Made by a program: the position numbers and the translations under genes. Of a stretch of DNA of 64,000 nucleotides, positions 1-8,384 are shown piece after piece. The notes below the pieces were generated by a model. That model did no database searches. It saw only the letters and a program-made list of their open reading frames with translations, and had not been told where the DNA came from. Every line of letters starts with the position of its first letter. Positions within the stretch are counted from its first letter, which is position 1. The stretch comes from CAZIUL01 sp964542475 (lineage in GTDB: Bacteria; Planctomycetota; B15-G4; CAYZWU01), in the NCBI GenBank assembly GCA_964542475.1, contig CAZIUL010000004.1, positions 1-64,000 of the forward strand, given 5' to 3'.

Positions 1-90
1 CCTCCGTGACAGGCTCCTCCGTGGCAGGTTCCTCCGTGACAGGCTCCTCCGTGGCAGGTTCCTCAGCGACAGGTTCCTCCTTGACTGGCT
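1..90. repeat. 30-bp tandem repeat inside a coding region
   Basis: Bases 1-30 and 31-60 are identical 30-bp units, and 61-90 is a diverged third unit. On the minus strand they encode 10-residue units of the form TEEPVTEEPA. The array runs off the window, so its full length is unknown. Units are a multiple of three, so copy-number change would alter tail length without changing frame. Confidence 0.9.
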
Positions 91-868
91 CCTCCGTGCC
101 ATCGGTTCTGAAACGCCGCATGAGCAGCTTTTCGATGATAGTAAGAAGCGCTTCATCGCATTCCGGCGAACCCTGACCCAGAAGGTCGCTCAAAAAAGGA
201 ACATCACTCGTGTAAAGCTTGTAAGGCAGCCAGGCAGCAGCGGCCAAGGCATCCTCTCCGCTCGCTTCTCCTTGCGAAAGGACGATATTCCGGATGTGTT
301 CGCGCCGCCAGTTGTGAACCCCGATCTCGTTGATCCGCGCCAGCGCCTCTTCACAAAAACCAAGATCCTCTTGCCAACCGGCAATAGACGGCAGCTTGTC
401 TTCCTCGGTAATCCCCAGGAACTTCATGGCGCAAAAGTACAGCCCTTCCCTCACTCGGGATTCGTGCTCTCCATTTTTCAACAAATACACGATTGCATCG
501 AATCCGGCCGGGTCTTGCGTCAAAGACACAAGATAACTCAAAAGCAGCTTCTCGTACCAGGGCCCCGGGCTTCTCAGCACATCCGCCATGTCTTCAACGA
601 GTCCCGGTAGTCCCAGGTCGATCTTAAGCGATCGAAGCATGGCGTACAGGAACACCTCTTCCGGGCTTTCCGGAAGCTGCGAAGCCAACCCACCTGTGAA
701 CTCATAGATCTGTTCATGGTAATGTTCTCTTTCTGCGGCACAGGAAAAGCAGATGAGAGCGAGAAAAAAGCTGATCGCGAGCGCGGCGCATGGCGACAAA
801 CCAGGGGCTGTCCGTGCCCGCTTCGTTAATCCGTATAAGGAACAATAGATATTCTCTTGGTCCGTCAT
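1..868 (-). CDS. Secreted or membrane-anchored protein with Glu/Pro-rich repeats (3' end beyond window)
   Basis: An open frame runs leftwards from an ATG at 868 to the edge of the window without a stop, so only the N-terminal ~289 residues are seen. A GGAGG sits 7 bases before the ATG. A hydrophobic stretch at residues ~29-43 (AALAISFFLALICFS) followed by CAA looks like an export signal; the Cys could be a lipid anchor but the lipobox is poor. Residues ~50-255 are helix-rich with leucines spaced as in HEAT-like repeats. After that the sequence becomes a run of EEPVT/EEPAT units that reaches the window edge. I do not recognise the family and assign no function. It is transcribed divergently from pcm. 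Confidence 0.75.
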   Translation of the reverse strand, partial: MTDQENIYCSLYGLTKRARTAPGLSPCAALAISFFLALICFSCAAEREHYHEQIYEFTGGLASQLPESPEEVFLYAMLRSLKIDLGLPGLVEDMADVLRSPGPWYEKLLLSYLVSLTQDPAGFDAIVYLLKNGEHESRVREGLYFCAMKFLGITEEDKLPSIAGWQEDLGFCEEALARINEIGVHNWRREHIRNIVLSQGEASGEDALAAAAWLPYKLYTSDVPFLSDLLGQGSPECDEALLTIIEKLLMRRFRTDGTEEPVKEEPVAEEPATEEPVTEEPATEEPVTE

Positions 869-983
869 TCGATGTCCTCCCGTATGTTGGTGGTTTCGAT
901 AAAGGAGGATACCATTTTTGAATGGGATTAACATCTTTCATTTCCGGGGCGGCATGAATTATACTTCTCGAAACAGGTGCCGG

Positions 984-1062
984 GGACGGGCGGACACAGG
1001 GGCCCGCCCTGCGCGGACAACGCCTGTATATATTTGTGTGGGGCAACCCCCCGCGGTTGCCC
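984..1062. repeat. GC-rich palindromes upstream of pcm
   Basis: Two hairpins lie between the divergent genes. The first has GGGCGG pairing with CCGCCC (about 988-1009). The second has an 8-bp perfect stem, GGGCAACC at 1041-1048 pairing with GGTTGCCC at 1055-1062. Similar modules recur at about 22.7 and 61.9 kb, so I read this as a degraded interspersed palindromic repeat rather than a dedicated terminator. The second hairpin falls just 5' of the pcm start and might influence its translation. Confidence 0.55.
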
Positions 1063-1086
1063 TCCGGTTCTGATTCCGAGGAGCTG

Positions 1087-1710
1087 ATGACACCGGACCC
1101 AGAGCATATCAGGGAGCGCATGGTCAAGGAGCAGATCATGTCAAGGGGAGTCAGGGACAATGAACTTCTCGCTGCCATGAGAAAAGTGCCGCGTCACCTT
1201 TTCGTGGAAAAGGAGAACCTGAGAACCGCTTACGGAGATCACCCCCTTTCCATCGGCTGCAAACAGACGATCTCTCAGCCATACATCGTGGCGTTCATGA
1301 CCGAGGCGCTATTGCTCAAAGGCGAAGAGCGCGTCCTCGAGATCGGCACGGGATCCGGGTATCAGACAGCGATTCTGGCTGAAATCGTAAAAGAGGTCTT
1401 TACTATCGAGAAGGTCGATGCTCTTCAGGAAGACGCGGAGAAACGCCTGTCCGAGCTGGGATACGACAACATACGCTTCAAGAGAGGCGATGGGAAGCCG
1501 GGGTGGCCCGAGTTCGCTCCGTACGACGGGATCATTGTAACCGCCGCACCGGAAAAGCTTCCCGAAGCCCTCCCGGAACAGCTCCGTGTCGGCGGCCGGC
1601 TTGTCATCCCCTTGGGTAAAAGCGACCAGATCCTGATGCGCTACGTTAGAAGCGAAAAAGGCCAAGCTTCCGAGAGGCTGCTTTCCGTGCGTTTCGTGCC
1701 GCTGCTCTGA
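1087..1710 (+). CDS. pcm: Protein-L-isoaspartate O-methyltransferase
   Basis: This enzyme uses S-adenosylmethionine to methylate L-isoaspartyl residues in aged proteins, starting their repair to aspartate. The 207-residue product has the family's N-terminal REQI-type helix (MVKEQIMSRGV), the substrate-loop region with PRHLFV, the SAM-binding motif LEIGTGSGYQTA, and the post-I/II motifs GDGKPGWPEFAPYD and GGRLVIPLG. Length is normal. I place the start at 1087 (MTPDPEHIRERM), where GAGGAG lies just upstream; the open frame extends further 5' through repeat-like GC palindromes that are unlikely to be coding. It leads a forward run with the DUF1847 and YfhO genes. Confidence 0.93.
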   Translation: MTPDPEHIRERMVKEQIMSRGVRDNELLAAMRKVPRHLFVEKENLRTAYGDHPLSIGCKQTISQPYIVAFMTEALLLKGEERVLEIGTGSGYQTAILAEIVKEVFTIEKVDALQEDAEKRLSELGYDNIRFKRGDGKPGWPEFAPYDGIIVTAAPEKLPEALPEQLRVGGRLVIPLGKSDQILMRYVRSEKGQASERLLSVRFVPLL

Positions 1711-1734
1711 TGTAAAAACAATGGAGATTTCCTC

Positions 1735-2388
1735 ATGGCAAAGAAAAAAACTTCCAAGGAAAAAAGAGACGCGACCGGGCGCGGGCGCGTGCGGAAACCC
1801 AGGTGCGACAGATGCAAAAAATACGATTGCTCCGATGGAAAAGACTGCTTCGGAAGACGGGAAGAGTTCATGGAACTCCTGGTAAAAGATGCACTGCTGT
1901 TCAAAGCCGCAAAAGCCGCCGCCTCTGTTGAAGCTGAACACTATTGCAAAGCCACGCGCATCGAGGAGATCGCGCATTTCGCGGAAAAAGCCGGCTTCAA
2001 ACGCATTGGAATGGCCTACTGCGTGGGGTTCAAGGAGGAAGCGCGGATCGCCTGCGGCATGCTTCGAACACGGTTCGATGTATTCTCGGTCTGCTGCAAG
2101 GCAGGGGCGCTCCCAAAGGCAAAGCTGGGCTTTCCCAACGTGAAACCGGACAGTGAGGAAAGCAGCTGCAACCCGATCGGCCAGGCTGAAATCCTGAACC
2201 GGGCAGGCACCGACCTCAACATCGCTGTCGGGCTCTGTGTGGGCCACGATGCCCTGTTCAGCAGGCAATCGGACGCGCTTGTCACAACGCTCGTTGCCAA
2301 GGACAGGGTCCTGGGTCATAACCCGGTGGCTGCGCTCTACTGTCCCTACGTAAAGGGCAGGCTCGATGAAGGGCTGTTCGCAGGATGA
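1735..2388 (+). CDS. DUF1847 family cysteine-rich protein
   Basis: This 217-residue protein matches my memory of DUF1847, a family of predicted metal-binding proteins with no established function. It has a basic N-terminus, then a cysteine cluster (CDRCKKYDC, residues ~23-31), further conserved Cys residues (CGM, VCCKAG, SSCNPIGQ, GLCVGHD) and the family's C-terminal KDRVLGHNPVAALY. The cysteines could bind zinc or an iron-sulfur cluster; the sequence does not say which. GGAG precedes the ATG by 9 bases. The stop overlaps the start of the next gene (ATGA at 2385-2388), implying translational coupling with the YfhO-like gene, although no functional link is obvious. Confidence 0.85.
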   Translation: MAKKKTSKEKRDATGRGRVRKPRCDRCKKYDCSDGKDCFGRREEFMELLVKDALLFKAAKAAASVEAEHYCKATRIEEIAHFAEKAGFKRIGMAYCVGFKEEARIACGMLRTRFDVFSVCCKAGALPKAKLGFPNVKPDSEESSCNPIGQAEILNRAGTDLNIAVGLCVGHDALFSRQSDALVTTLVAKDRVLGHNPVAALYCPYVKGRLDEGLFAG

Positions 2389-4901
2389 ACACCCATCGAC
2401 TGAAACACTGGATCCCTTTGGTCGTGCTTGCTGCCGGCACTTTTGCCGTGTGCCTGCCCTGCCTGCGACCGGGAAGATCGCTTTTTGCGTGCCACACGGA
2501 CTTTTACGAGCCTTGGGCCGGCCAGGCTGATGATGCAGCGCGAGAGAGGGCGAACGATCGCTGCAACATACTCCTTTCCGATAAGCTGCTCGTGTTTCAT
2601 CCCGAGGTTCTATTGAGCCGCGATGAGTTCGAGCATGACCGCATCCCCGCGTGGAATCCGTACGTGCTCGGAGGGGTGCCCCATATAGCATGCGGCACCC
2701 CGGCCGCGTTTGCGCCTCTGTCGATCCTCGGGCTGGTTCTCGACCCTTTCACGGCCTACAGTGCGGCCGGAGCCCTGCACCTGCTCGCGGCTGGAATCTT
2801 CTTCTACCTGTTCCTGAGAACTGTCGGCCTGTCAAGGGCGGGCGGGCTTTTCGGGGCCGCGGCTTTCGCGTTCGGGGGATGGATGGCAGCGCGCCTCGAA
2901 TACTATCAGATCGCCGGAGCCGCCGCCTGGGTGCCAATGGCCCTGTTCGGCATGGAAGCGTACCTGAACACCGGGAGAAAAAGGTACCTTGCTTTCCTGT
3001 CGCTCGGAGTCGGGTTTTCCCTGCTGTCAGGGTTCGTCCAGCTTTCCGTGGAAGCGCTCTACCTGATAGCAGCGTTCGTGCTGGCGCGCCTGCCCGGGCT
3101 GACCAGGGAGCGCGGCCCGGCAAGGGCCATGAAACAGGTTCTGCTGACAGCTCTTGCATGTGGAGCAGGCATCCTGATCAGCGCGCCGCAGACGCTCCCC
3201 AGCGCCTTTTTCGCGCTCTCAGGCGCCTCCACCAGGGTCCTGCTCGATAGCATCGATCCGATCCGCATGCGCGCGCTCGACCCGGGCGCGCTTGCATCGT
3301 TTTTTCTGCCGTCCGTGCTCGGGCACCCGTACCTTCCCGAATACGCGGTATCGCCGATGAACCCGTGCCGCACCCTTCTCGGAGAAGCATGCTTCGGTAA
3401 CGAATCCCAGTCGAACTTTTTCGAGGTCACCACCTACATGGGGATCCTGGTGCCGTGCCTCATCCTCGGCATGGTCGGTGTCCTGCGCGAAAGAAAAGCG
3501 CTGTTCTTTCTGATCGTAGCGGTTCTCGGGGTGCTTGCCGCCTGCGACACACCGGTCATGTCCATGAGCTTCCATCTCCCGGGGCTCGACATCGGCGATC
3601 CAAAGCGCTTCCTGTTCATCACCGCGCTGGCCCTTTCATGCGTTGCAGCACTGGCTTTCGACCGTTTTCAGCGCAACCTCGAAAAGAGGCGCTTCTTTTC
3701 GGGCCCCGCAATTGCGGCAGCAGTGCTGGCCGCGGCTGCTTTCACGCTTGCGGCATGGGCGGGCGGCAGCACCGTCTTAAGGGAATACATCGTGGATGCC
3801 CTGGCCGGGGACCACAACGTGCAGGCAGGCCGGGTAACCGGATTCATCGGGGAAAACAGCCTGCAAGATGCCACAGCCCATATCGCTTCGTGTTTGTTGA
3901 CGATGGGCGTATCCTGTCTTGCGGCATGTCTCGTTCTGCTGGTAACAGGACTGCAAAAAACGCCTCCCGGCATGAGAACAGCGCTGCCTGTTCTTTTCGT
4001 CATAACCGAGATGTGCCTTTTCTGCCACGGCATAAACCGCGGTCAGGTCATGGAGGGGTTCAACAGGCCGACACCCCTTGCCCAAAGGCTGTGCGAGCTC
4101 GATGATGCAGAGGGGCCGTTCAGGATCGCGCGGTTCAGGGATGCTGATGTCGGTCCGGAAGCGGTCTTTCCAACGAAGCTGCCGATGCTGTCCGGAATCG
4201 ATGATGTCCAGGGTTACGTTGCCATCTATATGAAACGGTACAAGGAGTTGATCGACACGATCGAGCCCGATCTTACCCAGGCTGTGGGCATACGTAGCTT
4301 CAAAAAGCTGTCATCACTTGAATCCCCGCTCCTGGACCTGCTGGGAGCGCGCTACCTGCTCACCAGGGAAGTACCGGACAACCTGCCGGAAAAGATCCGC
4401 GTGGCTGACACGGTTGACGGGGTGGTGCTTCTCGAAAACATGTGCGCACTGCCAAGGGCTTTTGTGGTACAAAAGGTCCTGTGCGTGAAGGACAAGGATG
4501 CCTCGCTGGCTGCTCTCAAGGATCCGGATTTCGATCCATGCGACGAGGTCATCGTTGAAGGCGAGCTCGATCCGCCGGCCTTGAACATGGATCATACCAT
4601 GCCTTCCGAGACAAAGGTGTTCAGGGAAAGCCCTTCTACCCTCACAATCGAGGTAAGCTCCGGAGGCGGCATCCTGGTTTTGACCGGGAACAACCACACC
4701 GGATGGTCAGCCGAGGTGGATGGCAAAGCTGCGCCGCTCTTTTATGCCGACCACGCCTTTTGCGGCGTGCCCCTTTCACCGGGGAAGCACACGGTCATCT
4801 TCAGGTACGAGTCGACTCCGGTGTTCGCAGGGCTTTCAGTCGGCCTTGCCGGAATCCTGCTGACATTGTTTTTTCTTTTGAACAAAAAAAGCTCACAATA
4901 A
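2385..4901 (+). CDS. YfhO-family multi-pass membrane protein
   Basis: An 838-residue integral membrane protein of the YfhO type, distantly related to GT-C glycosyltransferases. Visible features are a first membrane helix at the N-terminus, an extracytoplasmic segment with IPAWNPYVLGG (the family's conserved loop), around a dozen hydrophobic helices over residues ~90-530, a soluble region, and a last helix at ~810-830. In Firmicutes, YfhO proteins glycosylate lipoteichoic acid; here the acceptor and sugar are unknown. The start overlaps the DUF1847 stop. The Lon-related gene follows 14 bases after the stop, so all four forward genes may be one transcript. Confidence 0.85.
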   Translation: MNTHRLKHWIPLVVLAAGTFAVCLPCLRPGRSLFACHTDFYEPWAGQADDAARERANDRCNILLSDKLLVFHPEVLLSRDEFEHDRIPAWNPYVLGGVPHIACGTPAAFAPLSILGLVLDPFTAYSAAGALHLLAAGIFFYLFLRTVGLSRAGGLFGAAAFAFGGWMAARLEYYQIAGAAAWVPMALFGMEAYLNTGRKRYLAFLSLGVGFSLLSGFVQLSVEALYLIAAFVLARLPGLTRERGPARAMKQVLLTALACGAGILISAPQTLPSAFFALSGASTRVLLDSIDPIRMRALDPGALASFFLPSVLGHPYLPEYAVSPMNPCRTLLGEACFGNESQSNFFEVTTYMGILVPCLILGMVGVLRERKALFFLIVAVLGVLAACDTPVMSMSFHLPGLDIGDPKRFLFITALALSCVAALAFDRFQRNLEKRRFFSGPAIAAAVLAAAAFTLAAWAGGSTVLREYIVDALAGDHNVQAGRVTGFIGENSLQDATAHIASCLLTMGVSCLAACLVLLVTGLQKTPPGMRTALPVLFVITEMCLFCHGINRGQVMEGFNRPTPLAQRLCELDDAEGPFRIARFRDADVGPEAVFPTKLPMLSGIDDVQGYVAIYMKRYKELIDTIEPDLTQAVGIRSFKKLSSLESPLLDLLGARYLLTREVPDNLPEKIRVADTVDGVVLLENMCALPRAFVVQKVLCVKDKDASLAALKDPDFDPCDEVIVEGELDPPALNMDHTMPSETKVFRESPSTLTIEVSSGGGILVLTGNNHTGWSAEVDGKAAPLFYADHAFCGVPLSPGKHTVIFRYESTPVFAGLSVGLAGILLTLFFLLNKKSSQ

Positions 4902-4915
4902 AGGATCCGAAGAAC

Positions 4916-7315
4916 ATGAAGAAAAACGCGAAAAGAAACCCGGGCATCCCTCCCCTGCCGGCAAAGGAGCTGCGCTGGAGGTGCGATCCGGAAAGGCTGT
5001 CTTTCGATTCCACCGCGGAGATCGAACCGGTGGCAGGCATAATCGGCCAGGATACCGCGGTGGAAGCGCTCCGCTTCGGCCTGGAAACAAACGCACCCGG
5101 CCAGAACATTTTCGTACGCGGCCTGAGCGGATCCGGCAGGCTCACGCTTGTCAGGCGCATTTTACATGACAACCGTCTAGTACACCCGGACACAAAAGAC
5201 TGCTGTTACGTTTACAACTTCAAGCAGCCTGACAGGCCGAGGCTCATCACCCTGCCGCGCGGGCGAGGTTCGATCTTTAAGCAGCGCATCAACAGGCTGG
5301 CCGCCTTCATTCGCACGGAGCTCGAGGATGCGCTTTCCTCGGACAGCCTGCAGGCCAGACGAAAAAAGATCGAAGAGACGGCGAAAAAGAACCTGGAAGA
5401 GGTTGTCAAGCCGTTCGAGGAGGCTCTGGAAAAGGCGGGGCTCAGGCTGGTCAGTTTCCAGACCGGCCAGATCACCAGGACCGCTATCTTCCCTGTTGTC
5501 GACGGTCAACCCGTGCCGCCCGAGGAGTTCGAGAAGCTCTGCGCCCAGGGAAAGGTTCCCCAGGAACACCACGAGGCCTACAAGGCTGCGCACTCGAGTT
5601 TCGAAAAGCAGCTCGAAGAGATCAACGATCAGGTAAACAAGCTCCGCAACAAGCACGCGGAAACGATCCAGGAGCTCGTGGAAAGCTCTGCGAGATGGAT
5701 TCTCAGCATGACCATGCGGGACATCAAGGCCGAGTTTACATCGCCTGCAGTGGATCGCTTTCTCGACGAGCTCGTGGATGACCTGATCATGCACCACCTG
5801 AACCCGACCGGAGAGGAAGAACAGGACTTCACCCGCCGTTACCGCGTCAACCTCGTGCTCGACAGGGAGCACGAAGACTCGTGCCCGGTCATTGCCGAAA
5901 GAGTGCCCACGACGCGGAACCTGCTCGGGACCATAGATTTCGAGTTCAACCAGCACGGCGAGGTCCGGTCGAACCACATGGGGATCTGCGCCGGGTCGCT
6001 GCTCAGGGCGGACGGAGGCTACCTGATCATCGAGGTGCTTGATCTGCTTGGAGAACCGGGCGCCTGGAAATCGCTCGTGAGAACTCTGCGCACCGGGCAG
6101 CTAGATATCGTGCCCGCGGAGATGCAAAACGCCCGCGGAGGGCCTTCGCTCAAACCGGAACCGATCCCCGTCGACCTGAAGGTGGTCCTTCTCGGGGATT
6201 CGGGCACGTACTACATGCTGGACGCGCAGGATCCGGATTTTTCCCAGCTCTTCAAGGTACTCGCCGACTTTGACACCGTGATCACGCGCAACGATACCGG
6301 TGTAGACCAGTACGCCGGAGTGCTTGCGCGCATCGCAAGCGAAGAGCAGCTCCCACCGTTCGACAAAACAGCAGTGGCAGCTCTTGCCGAACATGGCGCA
6401 AGGGTCGCTTCACGGAACGACAAGCTCACCACGCGGTTCAGCCGCATAGCCGACATCGCAAGGGAGGCCGCGTTCATCAGCACCGGGGAAAAGGGGCAGC
6501 GAGTGATGGGAGAACATGTCCGCGATGCCGTTGCCCGGGGAAAACAGCGGGCGGACCTCCCATCTAGAAAGTTCCGCGAACTCGTAGCCCGGGGTACGAT
6601 CCGCGTGGAGACGAGCGGCAAGATAATGGGCCAGATAAACGGCCTCGCCGTGCTGCAGGCCGGGCCCATGATCTACGGCTTCCCGGCACGCATCACCTCG
6701 ACCATCGGGCCGGGCACAGCCGGGGTGATCAACATAGAACGCGAGGCAGCGTTGAGCGGGGCGATCCACACAAAGGGGTTCTACATACTCGGCGGGCTGC
6801 TCAGGCACCTTTTGAAAACCGACCATCCCCTGGCCTTCGATGCATCGGTGGCGTTCGAGCAGAGCTACGGCGGGATCGACGGAGATTCCGCCTCAGGCGC
6901 GGAGATGTGTTGCCTGCTCAGCGCGCTCACCGGCCTGCCTCTTCGCCAGGACATAGCCATGACAGGCGCGATCGACCAGGTAGGACATATCCTGGCAATC
7001 GGCGCGGCCAACGAAAAGATCGAGGGTTTCTACGATGCATGCGAAGAAATAGGTGCGACAAGCACGCAGGGGGTAATCATACCGAAAGCCAACGCTCGTG
7101 ACCTGATGCTGCGAGGCGATGTTGTGGACGCTTGCGAGAACGGCCGGTTTTCTATCTACGCGGTGGACACGATCCATGAAGCGTTAGGAATCCTAACCGG
7201 CATCGATGCGGGCATGCGCGGAAAAGACGGCCGGTATCCGGAGGGAACAGTGCTCGCCGCGGCGCTGAAACGCGCGAAGGAGTACTGGGAAAAAGTGCAG
7301 TACCGGGGGCGGTGA
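4916..7315 (+). CDS. Lon-related ATP-dependent protease (COG1067/LonB-like)
   Basis: A 799-residue AAA+ serine protease of the type annotated as Lon-related putative ATP-dependent protease. The start is the ATG at 4916 (MKKNAKRN), 14 bases after the YfhO stop; in-frame codons upstream overlap that gene. The N-terminal AAA domain has an altered Walker A, GLSGSGRLT (Arg for Lys), which I recall as usual in this subfamily. A coiled helical insert covers residues ~110-270. The C-terminal protease domain carries Ser658 (GDSASG) and Lys701 (ANEKIEG), 43 residues apart as in E. coli Lon. It probably degrades damaged or specific cytoplasmic proteins. Confidence 0.93.
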   Translation: MKKNAKRNPGIPPLPAKELRWRCDPERLSFDSTAEIEPVAGIIGQDTAVEALRFGLETNAPGQNIFVRGLSGSGRLTLVRRILHDNRLVHPDTKDCCYVYNFKQPDRPRLITLPRGRGSIFKQRINRLAAFIRTELEDALSSDSLQARRKKIEETAKKNLEEVVKPFEEALEKAGLRLVSFQTGQITRTAIFPVVDGQPVPPEEFEKLCAQGKVPQEHHEAYKAAHSSFEKQLEEINDQVNKLRNKHAETIQELVESSARWILSMTMRDIKAEFTSPAVDRFLDELVDDLIMHHLNPTGEEEQDFTRRYRVNLVLDREHEDSCPVIAERVPTTRNLLGTIDFEFNQHGEVRSNHMGICAGSLLRADGGYLIIEVLDLLGEPGAWKSLVRTLRTGQLDIVPAEMQNARGGPSLKPEPIPVDLKVVLLGDSGTYYMLDAQDPDFSQLFKVLADFDTVITRNDTGVDQYAGVLARIASEEQLPPFDKTAVAALAEHGARVASRNDKLTTRFSRIADIAREAAFISTGEKGQRVMGEHVRDAVARGKQRADLPSRKFRELVARGTIRVETSGKIMGQINGLAVLQAGPMIYGFPARITSTIGPGTAGVINIEREAALSGAIHTKGFYILGGLLRHLLKTDHPLAFDASVAFEQSYGGIDGDSASGAEMCCLLSALTGLPLRQDIAMTGAIDQVGHILAIGAANEKIEGFYDACEEIGATSTQGVIIPKANARDLMLRGDVVDACENGRFSIYAVDTIHEALGILTGIDAGMRGKDGRYPEGTVLAAALKRAKEYWEKVQYRGR

Positions 7316-7330
7316 GAAAGACCGAAGCAC

Positions 7331-7350
7331 GGGCGGTTCGCGAACCGCCC
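7331..7350. terminator. Perfect 20-bp palindrome downstream of the Lon-related gene
   Basis: The 10-base GGGCGGTTCG is followed immediately by its exact complement, 16 bases after the stop codon. No strong T run follows on the forward strand, so a rho-independent terminator is possible but not certain. It sits between the convergent Lon-related and zinc-finger genes. Confidence 0.45.
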
Positions 7351-7390
7351 CTCCCATTTCCCTTTGAGGTGAATCGATACCGCGCTGCAT

Positions 7391-7567
7391 AGCCCGCTTA
7401 TTTCATACTCTTCGTCGCGAGGTAGCTGTAAACTGTGATGTGGCAAGGCGCATGTCAGGAGACGACCGCAGGCCTGTTCTTACAGGTTGAGGATCGTCTC
7501 CTGACATGAAACGCAGCCACAGTGCAGTTTACGGTGCCGCAGCAGAAGAGGATGAAATATGCGGGCT
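7391..7567 (+). mobile_element. TA-flanked palindromic element, full copy A
   Basis: A 177-bp imperfect palindrome. The left arm begins GCCCGCTTATTTCATACTC; the right arm, read from its outer end on the other strand, begins GCCCGCATATTTCATCCTC. The arms stay complementary for about 75 bases, meeting near a shared GTCAGGAGACGA segment. The centre holds a small hairpin, CCTGT-TCTT-ACAGG. TA borders both ends. It ends 13 bases from the stop of the zinc-finger gene (minus strand). No protein is encoded. I define this arm order as plus orientation. Confidence 0.9.
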
Positions 7568-7579
7568 AGCTATTGAAGA

Positions 7580-8089
7580 CTATTTGAGGCCTTCCAGGAC
7601 CTTTGCGATCACCCCTTTGAATTCTGAAGGGTATTCGGCCCCGGCATGGCTTATATCTACGGGTATGTCCTTGGAGTTTTCAAAAAAACCTTTGCAGACC
7701 TCGCAGGAAGCGATATGGGTTTCGCACTCCTTCCGGACTTCGTCGGTGATGCCGGCCCTGTTAAACGGGTCGGCGCAGTTGAAAATCAATTCAGATTCAA
7801 CATGCCCGCTCTCCCCCTCCTTCATTATCATGGCCATGAAAGTGCACCAGGTTTTCCGAACGATCCAGTTGTAAAAGGTCTCACCCAGATCGTCGAAGCC
7901 GTGGGTTCTCAGATAATCCAGGATCTCCTGGACCGCTTGGGTGAGGATCCCCACCCGGTCCATTCCGGTGCTCCCATAGAAGCGACTCAGGCCTTCATGG
8001 AAAAGGGCCCCATGGCGGGCAAAAAGATTCGAACTGCCTGCCGGATCCCGGTTTATGATCTGATGAACCGTCTCTCGTTCCGTAGTCAT
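7580..8089 (-). CDS. Sigma-70 region-2-like domain fused to an anti-sigma-type zinc finger
   Basis: The first ~80 of 169 residues resemble region 2 of ECF sigma factors: an IINRDPAGSSNLFARHG helix, a DxxxxLTQAVQEILDYL segment like the D..DL.QEVFL core, and FYNWIVRKTW like the F..WLYRIARN motif. No region 4 follows. Instead residues ~110-145 look like a zinc-binding anti-sigma domain, with an upstream Cys and HIASCEVC (HxxxCxxC). The assignment is by eye and the sigma similarity is weak. If right, the protein could be a decoy, anti-sigma or regulatory hybrid. ATG at 8089. The 295 bases to its right are AT-rich with no feature I recognise. Confidence 0.6.
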   Translation of the reverse strand: MTTERETVHQIINRDPAGSSNLFARHGALFHEGLSRFYGSTGMDRVGILTQAVQEILDYLRTHGFDDLGETFYNWIVRKTWCTFMAMIMKEGESGHVESELIFNCADPFNRAGITDEVRKECETHIASCEVCKGFFENSKDIPVDISHAGAEYPSEFKGVIAKVLEGLK

Positions 8090-8384
8090 GGCGCGCGATA
8101 CCTACCAATACAAACCATTCGTCATTGATCTAATTCCTATGTCAGCTACCGATGATTTTATCAGGCTATTTCCAAAAACATTACAAAAATCAGAGGATCT
8201 TCTTCAACAGATATGGTTTATTATTAAAATCTTAAGGATTCTCGACAACTGATCGAATTACTATTAATGGCAGGAAGCCTTTTTATATAATTCGTAATCA
8301 AAACCGGGTGTGCCGTCGCCACCCGTTTCCCGACCAGGACAACCGGGATTTATGCTTGTCTTCGTTTCATGAGAGGGCAGGCGG

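Noticed and set aside
1309..2691. A 460-codon open frame on the minus strand
   Set aside because: It lies opposite pcm and the DUF1847 gene, both recognisable families; its sequence is Arg/Cys/His-rich with no family features. It is a frame shadow.
4703..4915. A longer N-terminus for the Lon-related protease starting at 4703
   Set aside because: The extra 71 codons overlap the YfhO gene and lack family likeness; ATG 4916 has normal spacing and starts at the family's position.
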